Numbered from the stretch's first letter, positions 9,498-17,864 are shown. The stretch is DNA of 64,000 nt from an uncultured Clostridiaceae bacterium (GCA_947177415.1 CAMWUK010000002.1:26591-90590); one strand, 5' to 3'. The notes: generated by a model from the sequence alone, not told the origin. Program-made: numbers and translations.

Positions 9498-10430
9498 CTA
9501 TCTGGATAGTTTTGGAATAGGTACCTTAGCAATAATATCCCTTACCAATTCCCCAGACTCTATCCCCATAGCTCTTCCTCTTCCACTTTGTGCCAGACGG
9601 TGTACAAAAACATCTTCTATCATAAACTGTACATCTTCTGGTAATACATAATCCCTGCCTTCTACAAAAGCGGTTGCCTTAGCTACATGAAAAAGAGCCA
9701 GACTCCCTCTTGGACTAATGCCAACTTCAATTCCTTCATGTTTTCTTGTGGCTTCTGTCAAATCCGTGATATATCCATAAATACTTTCATCCACATAAAT
9801 TTCCTGTACAGATGTTTGCAGTTTTAGCACCTCTTCCTTAGAAAATGCTGGCGTAATCTGATCTAATGCCTGATTCCCATTCTCCTTTAACATCTCTATA
9901 GCAGATGCCCGTTCTGGGTAACCAATAGATAATTTTGCCATAAATCGATCCAATTGGGATTCTGGCAGCTTCTGGGTTCCAAGAGAACCAAAAGGATTCT
10001 GGGTAGCAATCACAAAAAATGGTTGTGGTACTTTTCTTGTTACTTTATCTACTGTAACAGTTCCCTCTTCCATTACTTCCAATAAGGCTGACTGGGTTTT
10101 CGGAGATGTACGGTTTACCTCATCTGCCAGATAAATATTGCACATTACTGCACCTTCCATATAAGAAAATTCTTCTTTACCCTTATGATACATGGAAAAG
10201 CCAGTGATATCACTTGGCAGAACATCTGGCGTAAACTGGGTTCTCTTATAGTCAAGGGATGTGGTTTTTGCCAATGCCATCGCCATGGTAGTCTTTCCCA
10301 CTCCTGGCACATCTTCTAATAGTACATGTCCCTTTGCCAATAATATTATCCAGATTTTCTTTAGGATTTCATCTTTTCCTTTTATTACTTTTCTCATTTC
10401 CCTCAAGAACTTGTCTAATGATTCCTGCAT
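9498..10430 (-). CDS. MoxR family AAA+ ATPase
   Basis: 310 residues, the normal MoxR length. The Walker A motif GVGKTTMA is near residue 43, Walker B YLADEVNRT near 105, sensor 1 ATQNPFGSLGTQKLPESQLDR near 150, and a C-terminal lid domain follows. MoxR ATPases act as chaperone-like remodelers paired with von Willebrand-type proteins; here the immediate downstream partner is the DUF58 protein 9 bases away. It is the first gene of the envelope cluster, so its promoter should lie in or beyond the gap containing the 31-bp element at 10447. Confidence 0.93.
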   Translation of the reverse strand: MQESLDKFLREMRKVIKGKDEILKKIWIILLAKGHVLLEDVPGVGKTTMAMALAKTTSLDYKRTQFTPDVLPSDITGFSMYHKGKEEFSYMEGAVMCNIYLADEVNRTSPKTQSALLEVMEEGTVTVDKVTRKVPQPFFVIATQNPFGSLGTQKLPESQLDRFMAKLSIGYPERASAIEMLKENGNQALDQITPAFSKEEVLKLQTSVQEIYVDESIYGYITDLTEATRKHEGIEVGISPRGSLALFHVAKATAFVEGRDYVLPEDVQFMIEDVFVHRLAQSGRGRAMGIESGELVRDIIAKVPIPKLSR

Positions 10431-10446
10431 AATCTCCTCCTATTAT

Positions 10447-10477
10447 GTAACAGTTCAGCCATGGGCTGACCTGTTAC
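10447..10477. repeat. Minimal 31-bp GTAAC-family element
   Basis: A single perfect-looking hairpin (GTAACAGTTCAGCC - ATG - GGCTGACCTGTTAC) flanked directly on both sides by CCTATTAT (10439-10446 and 10478-10485). It corresponds to the first hairpin of the type B elements at 28870 and 40506 and nothing more. Confidence 0.9.
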
Positions 10478-10492
10478 CCTATTATTTCACCA

Positions 10493-10532
10493 AAGAAAAC
10501 TAGCTGTTACACTCAAATTGAATATAACAGCT
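10493..10532 (-). terminator. Intrinsic terminator after fruK
   Basis: On the minus strand a stem AGCTGTTA ... TAACAGCT with an ~15-nt loop is followed by AGTTTTCTTT. It lies after the fruK stop codon, with the 27-bp element at 10556 inserted between them. Confidence 0.65.
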
Positions 10533-10555
10533 CTTCTTCTTTTCATGGTTCTATC

Positions 10556-10582
10556 GTAACAGTTCAGTACCTGAACAGTTAC
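10556..10582. repeat. Minimal 27-bp GTAAC-family element
   Basis: A hairpin GTAACAGTTCAG - TAC - CTGAACAGTTAC flanked exactly by GTTCTATC on both sides (10548-10555 and 10583-10590). It sits immediately next to the fruK stop codon and matches the first hairpin of type A elements. Confidence 0.9.
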
Positions 10583-10590
10583 GTTCTATC

Positions 10591-11529
10591 TTACATATCT
10601 TTTACAACTTCATACATATCATATATATCTTTACTGGTTGGAAGACCTGAACGATATGCACAGGCACATCCTGCTGCCAGTGCCATGTCAAATGCTTTCT
10701 GGTAATCTTCCTTCTCCATATAGCCCGCAAGAAAACCTGCAACCATAGAATTTCCTGCTCCAACTCCATCCACCAAAGTACCTTCTGGAGATGCCTTCGC
10801 ATAAACGGTGCCATCTTCTAAAAGAAGTAATGCTCCATCCTCAGCTAAAGATACCAATACATTTCTTGCACCACTTTCCTGTAGCTCTTTTGCATATTTG
10901 ATTACATCTTCTTGTGTTTTGATATCTTCAACATTTACCCCACATGCTTCCGCCAATTCTCTCTTATTTGGCTTAATTAAAAATGGTTTATAAGGCAATG
11001 CTTGACAAAGAAGCCCTTTCTCTGCATCTACCACAACACGGATATTTTTATCTTTTAGATGTTCAATAATTTGAACATAAATATCTTCAGGAAGACTTTG
11101 CATTGCACTTCCACCTAAAACCAAAATATCATTAGTATTAATCTGCTCTAACTTTCTAAACAAATCTACCAGTTTGTCCTTTGGCACAACTGGTCCCATT
11201 CCATTGATTTCAGTTTCTTTGTTTTCACTAAGGCTGCTGTCACCTTTGATTTTTATATTGATACGGCTCATACCTTGACGCAAATGTACAAAATCCACAA
11301 AGCACCCATATTCTGCCAAATCTCCTTCAATCTTTTCTCCCGTAAAACCTGCAACAAACCCTAATGCTACATTTTCAATATCCAGATTTTTTAATACCTG
11401 GGATACATTAATCCCTTTTCCTCCAGCATGTACCTCCTCTTTCTCATTACGGTTCACTGCATCCTTAGAAAAATCTTTAATTGTGATAATGTAGTCCAAA
11501 GCTGGACTTAAAGTCATAGTATAAATCAT
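10591..11529 (-). CDS. fruK: 1-phosphofructokinase (PfkB family)
   Basis: 312 residues, full length for the PfkB sugar kinases that phosphorylate fructose 1-phosphate to the 1,6-bisphosphate. The N-terminus MIYTMTLSPALDYII and the substrate-site motif GGKGINVS (about 37-44) are typical of FruK/LacC enzymes, and the C-terminal signature DGVGAGNSMVAGF (about 255-267) has the FruK-type SMVAGF ending. The usual catalytic Asp of GAGD reads Asn here (GAGN), which is unusual. No fructose transporter or repressor gene is adjacent, so tagatose 6-phosphate kinase remains an alternative. Confidence 0.82.
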   Translation of the reverse strand: MIYTMTLSPALDYIITIKDFSKDAVNRNEKEEVHAGGKGINVSQVLKNLDIENVALGFVAGFTGEKIEGDLAEYGCFVDFVHLRQGMSRINIKIKGDSSLSENKETEINGMGPVVPKDKLVDLFRKLEQINTNDILVLGGSAMQSLPEDIYVQIIEHLKDKNIRVVVDAEKGLLCQALPYKPFLIKPNKRELAEACGVNVEDIKTQEDVIKYAKELQESGARNVLVSLAEDGALLLLEDGTVYAKASPEGTLVDGVGAGNSMVAGFLAGYMEKEDYQKAFDMALAAGCACAYRSGLPTSKDIYDMYEVVKDM

Positions 11530-11556
11530 TTGTATCTCTTCCTTTCTCTCCTTGTT

Positions 11557-12438
11557 TTATCTTTTACTTTTTCTTAAAATTTCTTTTAATTCCTCAATAT
11601 CAAAGGTATATTTTTTATTACAGAAATGACAATTCACCTCTATTGGTTTGTTGTCTGCAATCATGCTCCGAAGTTCTGCACTTCCTACACTAACAATTGC
11701 TTTCTCTACTCTTTCTTTACAACAGTTACAATAAAACCTTGTAGATATATTATCTGTAATTTCCACACCAAAGTCCCCTAATACTTGATGAATGATATCC
11801 TCTGGTGTCATATCCTGTTCCAATAAAGAAGTAATTGATGTAATTTTTGAAAGTTTTCCTTCCAGTTTTTCTGCCAATCCATCTTCCGCAAAAGGCATAA
11901 GCTGAATAATAAATCCCCCAGCCTGTTTTACTGTATTATCTTTATTCATAAGCACACCCAAAGCTACTGCAGATGGCACCTGCTCCGAAGTGGCAAAATA
12001 GTAGGTCAAATCCTCTGCAATCTCCCCAGAAACTAGTTGTGTCTGTCCCATATAGGGTTCTTTTAGCCCCATATCTTTTATTACACTTAACACGCCTAAA
12101 TCCAGTGCCTTACCTACATCTAATTTCCCTTTGTCACTTGGCGGCAGCATAACATTCGGATTGTAGGCATATCCCTTTACATTAGCAGCGGCATCTGCGG
12201 TCACTGTTAATCCTTGTATTGGTCCGCTACACTGAATCTGAAGCGTCAACATGTCCTTCTCACCTTTACACATGCTTCCCATCATCGCTCCTGCTGTAAG
12301 CAGTCTTCCAAGTGCTGCTGTGGCAACCGGACTGGTATTATGTGCTTGTCTTGCATCTTCTACCAGTTTCTTTGTCGTTGCAGCAAACACACGGATTTGA
12401 TTATCAGCTGCCATTCCTCTTACAATATAATCTGCCAT
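11557..12438 (-). CDS. hslO: Hsp33 redox-regulated chaperone
   Basis: 293 residues. The N-terminal holdase domain contains LTVTADAAANVKGYA (about 75-90), and the C-terminal zinc redox switch shows the four cysteines as CNC near residue 235 and CHFC near 268. Oxidation releases zinc and activates the chaperone (family knowledge). It starts shortly after the methyltransferase gene stop (22 nt), so the two may be co-transcribed, and its Shine-Dalgarno GGAGG is clear. Confidence 0.95.
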   Translation of the reverse strand: MADYIVRGMAADNQIRVFAATTKKLVEDARQAHNTSPVATAALGRLLTAGAMMGSMCKGEKDMLTLQIQCSGPIQGLTVTADAAANVKGYAYNPNVMLPPSDKGKLDVGKALDLGVLSVIKDMGLKEPYMGQTQLVSGEIAEDLTYYFATSEQVPSAVALGVLMNKDNTVKQAGGFIIQLMPFAEDGLAEKLEGKLSKITSITSLLEQDMTPEDIIHQVLGDFGVEITDNISTRFYCNCCKERVEKAIVSVGSAELRSMIADNKPIEVNCHFCNKKYTFDIEELKEILRKSKR

Positions 12439-12460
12439 TTCTTCCTCCTAATTTCCTAAC

Positions 12461-13246
12461 TTATCCATAAAACTTTTTCTCTTGATGTCCTTCTCTAGCT
12501 ATAATATAAATCCTCTCACTATCTTTACGAGGTGGTTGTTTTGTAAATGCGTCATACGCTGTTACAAACTCCATACCTGCTTGCTCTAATAACCTTTTCA
12601 CAGTTTCTAACGAATAACACTTCTGATAATGTGTCTCACAGAACCTGCGGTATAATCCCCCTTCTTCTCTTACATATATGGTTAAATCATACTCATTAAC
12701 CTGCTCTTTTGGATAATAAAAATTCTCCCAGATAAAACTGGCATCCTCCCGGTTTTCCGCAATGATTTGATCTCCTAAAAGTTCTTTGTACTTATACTCT
12801 GTGTTTAAATCAAAAATAAACACCCCCTTGGCGTCTAAATAATTATTTACCAGACGAAAAACCGTAAGCAGATCTTCTTCTTCTAAAAGATAATTCATAC
12901 TATCACAAATACTAACCATTGCCTTCACTGTTCCATATAATTCCATCTCCCGCATATCCTGTAACAGATACAAAATTTGATTTCTGGAATCCTTTTCTAT
13001 GTAGTTTAATTTCTTATCTCTGGCAATGGAAAGCATCTCTTCTGAATTATCAATTCCAATCATATCATATCCAGCCAGTGCCAATTGCTCTGTAATTCCC
13101 CCTGTTCCACACCCTATATCTACTACAATGCCATCTGTTATTTGATAATCATTGAGCAGTCTACATAGATATTCTCCCCACTCCCTATAGGGAATGTTGT
13201 CCATAAACAGATCATAAACACTTGCAAAACCTGTATATGCTTCCAT
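12461..13246 (-). CDS. Class I SAM-dependent methyltransferase
   Basis: 261 residues with the Rossmann motif I VVDIGCGTGGITEQLA (about 40-55), the acidic residue of motif II (MIGIDNSEEML) and a central insertion seen in the small-molecule methyltransferase group (Methyltransf_25/11). The N-terminus YTGFASVYDLFMDNIPY is characteristic of a Firmicutes group often annotated only as class I methyltransferase. The substrate is not identifiable. Confidence 0.85.
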   Translation of the reverse strand: MEAYTGFASVYDLFMDNIPYREWGEYLCRLLNDYQITDGIVVDIGCGTGGITEQLALAGYDMIGIDNSEEMLSIARDKKLNYIEKDSRNQILYLLQDMREMELYGTVKAMVSICDSMNYLLEEEDLLTVFRLVNNYLDAKGVFIFDLNTEYKYKELLGDQIIAENREDASFIWENFYYPKEQVNEYDLTIYVREEGGLYRRFCETHYQKCYSLETVKRLLEQAGMEFVTAYDAFTKQPPRKDSERIYIIAREGHQEKKFYG

Positions 13247-13353
13247 GAAATCCCTTCTTTTCCTTCTTTTTAATAACCTATATTATATTTTATTATAAAT
13301 TACTAACTTTCTCAAGAATATTTTTATTGTTTTTTCACATAATAATAATCCAA

Positions 13354-13504
13354 GATTATTCACGGTCTTAAGCATGAACTAAGTCTTATGTAAGCTGAAG
13401 GCTTACAAATAATGACTTAGTCATGCTTAATAGGTCAATTGACGATGATTGCAGACAGGTGATGCTGTTAAGCAGCGGTCTGCAATATAGGACGTGAATA
13501 ATTC
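13354..13504. repeat. Composite palindrome of a different type
   Basis: An outer stem (GATTATTCACG at 13354 and CGTGAATAATTC ending at 13504) encloses two independent hairpins: one from TAAGCATGAACTAAGTC with its complement and an inner GTAAGC-GCTTAC arm, and one from ATTGCAGAC with GTCTGCAAT. The ends differ from the GTAAC family. The gap 13247-13712 holds only this, the type A element at 13550 and the spore gene's leader. Confidence 0.7.
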
Positions 13505-13549
13505 CCCTTCTATTTCCATGATATTAGCTGGGGATAGCATAAATAATAT

Positions 13550-13684
13550 GTAACTGTTCACGGTTCTGAACAGTTACGTTCTAAGCCCATGAAAATTCGC
13601 CTTTAGCGAAGAGCTTAGAACAATCAAAATTTACTTTTTCTTACGAAACACGCAGTAAATGCGTGTTTCTACCTGAACAGTTAC
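13550..13684 (+). repeat. GTAAC-family palindromic mobile element, type A
   Basis: A 135-bp three-hairpin element with ends GTAACTGTTCAG and CTGAACAGTTAC. It is flanked exactly by AATAATAT (13542-13549 and 13685-13692). It sits 37 bp upstream of the spore protein gene, so it lies in or replaces part of that gene's upstream region. Confidence 0.92.
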
Positions 13685-13721
13685 AATAATATAAAACAAA
13701 AAATTTGAAAGGATGGATAAT

Positions 13722-13922
13722 ATGAAAAAAGAAAAAGAAATTGAAATTACCTGTTTGGAAGATGTGAAAAAACTCCCTATACAAGAGCAAATGAAATATG
13801 AAATCGCCAATGAAATCGGAGTATTTGATAAGGTAATCACTAGTGGATGGGGTTCTCTGTCCTCCAAAGAGAGTGGAAAAATAGGTGGAATTCTTGCTTG
13901 TAGAAATAAAAAGAAAAGATGA
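13722..13922 (+). CDS. Small acid-soluble spore protein, alpha/beta type
   Basis: 66 residues, counting from the second ATG (13722), which has AAAGG at good distance; the ATG at 13713 directly follows that site without spacing. The motif MKYEIANEIGV is the alpha/beta SASP core containing the germination-protease recognition glutamates, and LSSKESGKIGG is the conserved C-terminal DNA-binding motif (GxL...ExGxxGG). Such proteins coat spore DNA and are degraded at germination. The shortened form and basic tail place it with the minor clostridial SASPs. It is one of only three convincing plus-strand genes here. Confidence 0.85.
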   Translation: MKKEKEIEITCLEDVKKLPIQEQMKYEIANEIGVFDKVITSGWGSLSSKESGKIGGILACRNKKKR

Positions 13923-13960
13923 ATCATACATGCCCTGAAAGAGGGCAGGCACAATTCATC
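13918..13960. terminator. Bidirectional hairpin between convergent spore genes
   Basis: An interrupted stem GATGAAT ... TGCCCT-GAAA-GAGGGCA ... ATTCATC spans the gap between the SASP stop and the GerMN gene stop. The minus strand continues into a T-rich run (TTTTCTTTTT), so it can terminate the lipoprotein transcript; the plus side lacks a clear T run. Confidence 0.6.
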
Positions 13961-13966
13961 CTATGT

Positions 13967-14659
13967 TTATTCTACACCAAGTGCATCCGCAATTCCTTCA
14001 CTAACTTTTTCTGCACTATCATTTGATGAAGGTTCATAAAATGTCATCTCTGAATCATAAATACAGTGTCCACTTTCCAACATATCACCTTCCACTGTAA
14101 TGGTCATACTTTCTGCACCATAAGCCTTTAGGAAAGTATCTACTACACTTCCCATCATAATATATTCTCCCGAACTTCCTTGGGAAAATAAAATTTCACG
14201 GAACTTCTCCCCAAAATCCACAGCTAAAGTCTTAACATTGCCTTTTTTTGTTTCCTTGAAACTCTTCACTGTCACATCAGAAGTCAGAATATCTCTTTTA
14301 GCAAGTTCTGCAACTAAAAGCTCAGGTGTAACCTTCTGCTTTGGAATCTGTGTAGATAAAATATGTTCTGCATTTTCATCACCATAATAAATCGTGATTC
14401 CTTCTTCTTTCGGCTCTGCCTCATTTTCTTTTGGTGCTACAGTAGCCGTTGCCTCAATGACAGGAGTCTCTGTAACTTCTGGTTCTTCTGTTGGTGTTGG
14501 TGTTTCTGTTTCTACAGGTGTCGTATCTTCTGTTGGTGTTACGGTTGTTTCCCCTGCTGAAACATTTTCTTCCTTCTTAGTCTCCTCTTTGGAACCACAT
14601 GCAGACAATGCCATTGCCATAACAAGCATTCCCATTGTTAATAATTTCTTAGCCTTCAT
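13967..14659 (-). CDS. GerMN-domain lipoprotein
   Basis: 230 residues. The lipoprotein signal ends in LSACGS, giving the lipidated Cys at about residue 21. A Thr/Glu/Pro-rich linker (about 25-85) leads to a GerMN-like domain: EGITIYYGDENA, LAVDFGEKF, VVDTFLKAYGAESMTITVEG. GerMN domains occur in GerM and other spore-envelope proteins. It is convergent with the SASP gene and shares a hairpin with it. A sporulation or germination role is likely but not certain, because GerMN lipoproteins also occur outside sporulation. Confidence 0.78.
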   Translation of the reverse strand: MKAKKLLTMGMLVMAMALSACGSKEETKKEENVSAGETTVTPTEDTTPVETETPTPTEEPEVTETPVIEATATVAPKENEAEPKEEGITIYYGDENAEHILSTQIPKQKVTPELLVAELAKRDILTSDVTVKSFKETKKGNVKTLAVDFGEKFREILFSQGSSGEYIMMGSVVDTFLKAYGAESMTITVEGDMLESGHCIYDSEMTFYEPSSNDSAEKVSEGIADALGVE

Positions 14660-14691
14660 AACTTCATCCTCCTCTTACATGCCATAAATTT

Positions 14692-15030
14692 GTAACAGTT
14701 CAGCCGGGTAAAAGTATATGTGCAAATTACACGATTGAGCTTGCTCATAGAGGGCAATTTGTGCATATACTTTTATGTGCTTAACGCCATTCATGAATAA
14801 AGTGCCAGCCAGAAAAAATATTTTTAGCTAATTTGTATATTAGGGGTTAGTGCTCACTCACAAGCTTGACACTTGCTGTCAAGCTATGTGCCAAAAACGT
14901 AGAATAGCCAAGAATCCAGCCTTTCGCCGAAGGTGAATCCTAAATAGGCTGGATTCTGTTACTGTTTGCACTGCAGGTGTGAACAGTAACTATTCTGGCA
15001 CTTTATGAATGAACCCGGCTGAACTCTTAC
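14692..15030 (+). repeat. GTAAC-family element, type D, carrying a nested type C element
   Basis: Ends GTAACAGTTCAGCC and GGCTGAACTCTTAC, flanked exactly by ATAAATTT (14684-14691 and 15031-15038). Arm 1 is AAAAGTATATGTGCAA with its complement; arm 2 is TTCATGAATAAAGTGCCAG with CTGGCACTTTATGAATGAA. The apical loop of arm 2 contains a second element (14846-14990). Nothing else is recognisable in the gap 14660-15160. Confidence 0.9.
14846..14990 (-). repeat. Nested type C element
   Basis: The reverse complement begins GTTACTGTTCACACC and continues with a stem AGAATCCAGCC ... GGCTGGATTCT and a third hairpin AGCTTGACA-GCAAG-TGTCAAGCT. It matches 18561-18705 in its first two stems and in the GCAAG loop but not in the third stem. 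Flanks TATTAGGG and TATTCTGG agree at 6 of 8 bases, consistent with an aged duplication. Confidence 0.75.
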
Positions 15031-15160
15031 ATAAATTTCTAGTGCACTGGCTAAATGGTAACGATTATCTGATACCATACAACTATAGTATAACAAATGT
15101 GTGTCAAAAAGTACTTACAAAATTCTTAATTATTTGTAACTATTCAAAGATTATTCATTC

Positions 15161-16099
15161 TTAAATCGAATCCATAAACTCCTCCACCTGTTTTTCAATG
15201 ATTTTCATCAAACGTGTTCTGGTTTCTACTCCAGCCCAGCCAATATGTGGAGTAATCAATATCTTATTACTATCTTTTATCTTTCTTAATGGATTGTCTT
15301 CTGCCATAGGCTCTACACAAAGTACATCCAATCCTGCTGCCCCGATGGAATTGCAGGAAAGAGCTTCTGCCAAATCCTTTTCTACCACAATAGGTCCTCT
15401 TCCAAGATTTAAAAATATGGATGTAGGTTTCATTTTCCCAAATGCCTCCTTATCCATAAGACTCTCAGTATTCTCATTTAGTGGTGCATGGACAGATACA
15501 ATATCCGATTCTTTTAATAATGTATCAAAATCCACTTGCTGATAATCTATATTGTGGTTTTTCCCAGAAGTAGAATAATAAATCACATGAGTACCAAAAG
15601 CTGTTGCAATTTCTGCCACTCGTCTTCCTATGGCTCCCAACCCAATAATTCCCCATGTTTTACCAGAAAGTTCATGAAAGGTATTGGCAAAATGAGTAAA
15701 AAGTTTATCTCCCACATACTGCCCAGACTTTACATATTCATCATAATAGGATAACTTCTCCATTAAATAGAACAACATGGCAAAGGTGTGCTGTGCTACC
15801 ATGTCTGTTGAATATCCTGCAACATTTCTCCATGCAATTCCTTTTTCTTCTAAATATTTTTTATCCAAGTTATTTGTACCAGTTGCCGTTACACATACTA
15901 GTTTCAGATTCTTTGCATTTCCTATTGTCTCTTGGTTTACCTGCACTTTATTCAATATAATCACATCAGCATTTGCTACCCTCTCTGGAACTTCTTTAGA
16001 TGTAGAAAAATTATACTTCACCACTTCTCCAAATCGCTCAAATCCAGATAAATCAATATCATCTCCTATAGTCTTTGCATCTAAAAATACAATTTTCAT
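15161..16099 (-). CDS. D-2-hydroxyacid dehydrogenase (NAD-dependent)
   Basis: 312 residues from the ATG at 16099, which has GAGGAG nine bases upstream; the longer frame from 16147 would run into the preceding gene. The nucleotide-binding motif GIIGLGAIGRRVAEIA is near residue 145, followed by HAPLNENTESLM, the Arg-containing LGRGPIVVEKDL (about 230) and the His of ITPHIGWAG (about 282). These are the catalytic features of glycerate/hydroxypyruvate/lactate-type 2-hydroxyacid dehydrogenases. The substrate cannot be assigned. It follows ybaK with a 28-nt gap. Confidence 0.9.
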   Translation of the reverse strand: MKIVFLDAKTIGDDIDLSGFERFGEVVKYNFSTSKEVPERVANADVIILNKVQVNQETIGNAKNLKLVCVTATGTNNLDKKYLEEKGIAWRNVAGYSTDMVAQHTFAMLFYLMEKLSYYDEYVKSGQYVGDKLFTHFANTFHELSGKTWGIIGLGAIGRRVAEIATAFGTHVIYYSTSGKNHNIDYQQVDFDTLLKESDIVSVHAPLNENTESLMDKEAFGKMKPTSIFLNLGRGPIVVEKDLAEALSCNSIGAAGLDVLCVEPMAEDNPLRKIKDSNKILITPHIGWAGVETRTRLMKIIEKQVEEFMDSI

Positions 16100-16127
16100 G
16101 CTCTTCACTCCTCTATTCTTATTTCCA

Positions 16128-16610
16128 CTAGGCAATGACATCTCCATACTCCCCGTTTACAACCATTATCAAATCTTCTGGGTTCAATAATATCTGTAGC
16201 CCTAGTTTCCCTCCACTAATAATAATTTCTTTATGTTCCTTCGCACTTTCTTGTATGATTGTTTTAAACAGCTTTTTCATACCAATGGGAGTACAACCAC
16301 CACGAATATACCCAGTTAATCCTTGAATTTCTTTAACTGGCACTAACTCTATACTTTTTTCTCCTACTACTTTTGCTGCCTTTTTAAAGTCAATCTCTTT
16401 ATCCACAGGAATTACAAATACATAATGTTCTTTGCTCTTTCCAACAGCCACCAAAGTTTTAAAACTTTGCTCATAAGATTGTCCTAATTTGTCTGCAATA
16501 TGTACTCCATCAATAAATTCCTCACAGGTATAAGAGTTTACTTGATAAGTTATTTTTTTCTTATCCAGAATCCGCATTGCATTTGTTTTTATTTCTTTTT
16601 CCTTTCCCAT
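16128..16610 (-). CDS. ybaK: Cys-tRNA(Pro) deacylase YbaK/EbsC
   Basis: 160 residues, family length. It contains LVAVGKSKEHYVFVIPVDKE, the conserved Lys region KKAAKVVGEKSIELVP and the GYIRGGCTPIGMKK motif that lines the active pocket. The enzyme hydrolyses Cys-tRNAPro formed by prolyl-tRNA synthetase mischarging. It lies between rsmH and the dehydrogenase on the same strand with short gaps (16 and 28 nt), suggesting one transcript. Confidence 0.93.
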   Translation of the reverse strand: MGKEKEIKTNAMRILDKKKITYQVNSYTCEEFIDGVHIADKLGQSYEQSFKTLVAVGKSKEHYVFVIPVDKEIDFKKAAKVVGEKSIELVPVKEIQGLTGYIRGGCTPIGMKKLFKTIIQESAKEHKEIIISGGKLGLQILLNPEDLIMVVNGEYGDVIA

Positions 16611-16626
16611 ATACTAAATTCTCCTA

Positions 16627-17685
16627 TCATTCCTTTGCTTTTACCGCCCAACGCATTTTGGTGGATTTTGCTCTGGGATTTCTTACACATTCCTCTGCTG
16701 ACGGTCGGATTACATCCTTTGCCACCTCTTGGTATATTCCCAATTTTTTATACTCTTTGAAAAACTGTTTTACCATGCGGTCTTCTCCTGAATGAAAGGT
16801 AAGAATTGCTGCTTTTCCTCCAGGAGCCAGCACATCTGGCAATTTACCCAAGAATTCCTCCAACACTTCAAATTCACTGTTTACATCAATACGAAGAGCT
16901 TGAAAAGTACGCTGGCAGGATTTTTTTATCTCCTGTTTTGGATTTTCTAAATGAAGTTCCATTAATGTTTCTTCAATAAGATTGCGTAATTCTGTGGTTG
17001 TCTCCAATTTTTGCTTTTTCTTCCTGGCTTTCATAACAGCTCTGGCAATCTCTGCTGCATAAGGCTCATCTGCATTTTCCACCAACATTCCCTCTAGCTC
17101 ATCTCTGGTAACCTCCATAAGACGCTCTGCGGCTGAAATTCCCTTTTCAGGATTTAGCCGGAGATCTAATGGTCCTTCTATTTTATAGGAAAATCCTCTT
17201 TCTGGGTTATCAATCTGCATAGAGGATACTCCTAGATCTGCCAATACAAAATCTACCTGCCCCACTTTATCAACTACCTTATCAATATCTGCAAAATTCA
17301 TCTGCCACACAGTTAAAATATCTTCTCCAAATCCAGCTTTGACAAGTCTTGTTTTTGTCTTCTCAATCTCAATAGGATCTACATCCAGACCATGAATATG
17401 CCCTTTCCCTTTTAGGCACTCTAACATGTGGGATGTATGTCCACCATATCCTAATGTAGCATCAATTCCTGTCTGTCCCGGCTTAATTTCTAAAAAGTCT
17501 AAAATTTCCTTTACACATATTGAAATATGCATACCTGCTGGTGTACTTCCTTTGCTGATTACTTTCTCTATAGTGTCTTTATATTTTTCCGGGTTATGCT
17601 CCTTATACTTCTCTGCAAAAGTTCTTGGATGGGTTCCTTTGTACCGTACCCGTCTTTTATGTGGCTGCTGTTCTTTATTGTCCAT
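16627..17685 (-). CDS. rsmH: 16S rRNA (cytosine-1402 N4)-methyltransferase, long form
   Basis: 352 residues, about 40 longer than typical RsmH because of a basic N-terminal extension (residues 1-50). The methyltransferase motifs are clear: GIDATLGYGGHTSHML (about 78), DFVLADLGVSSMQID, PERGFSYKIEGPLDLR, QRTFQALRIDVNSE and LTFHSGEDRMVKQFFKE. It is outside the cell-division (dcw) cluster, so it may be the extra long-form copy found in some clostridia; a second copy elsewhere cannot be checked here. Confidence 0.92.
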   Translation of the reverse strand: MDNKEQQPHKRRVRYKGTHPRTFAEKYKEHNPEKYKDTIEKVISKGSTPAGMHISICVKEILDFLEIKPGQTGIDATLGYGGHTSHMLECLKGKGHIHGLDVDPIEIEKTKTRLVKAGFGEDILTVWQMNFADIDKVVDKVGQVDFVLADLGVSSMQIDNPERGFSYKIEGPLDLRLNPEKGISAAERLMEVTRDELEGMLVENADEPYAAEIARAVMKARKKKQKLETTTELRNLIEETLMELHLENPKQEIKKSCQRTFQALRIDVNSEFEVLEEFLGKLPDVLAPGGKAAILTFHSGEDRMVKQFFKEYKKLGIYQEVAKDVIRPSAEECVRNPRAKSTKMRWAVKAKE

Positions 17686-17730
17686 ATATTTTAACCTTAC
17701 CTCTCCTTATCTATAGCTTGTCTTCCTGCC

Positions 17731-17864
17731 ATAACTGTTCAGAACCATGAACAGTTACGTTCTAAGCCCATGAAAATTCGCCTTCGGCGAAGGGCTTAGA
17801 ACAATCAACTTTCATTTTTCTTACAAAACACGCAGTAAATGCGTGTTTCTACCTGAATAGTTAC
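17731..17864 (+). repeat. GTAAC-family palindromic mobile element, type A
   Basis: A 134-bp three-hairpin element with ends ATAACTGTTCAG and CTGAATAGTTAC, flanked exactly by TTCCTGCC (17723-17730 and 17865-17872). It lies between divergent rsmH and the DUF6512 gene. Confidence 0.92.

Noticed and set aside
13631..13954. Two overlapping minus-strand frames of over 100 codons opposite the spore protein
   Set aside because: They are antisense to the SASP gene and include the type A element; the SASP motifs on the plus strand are decisive.
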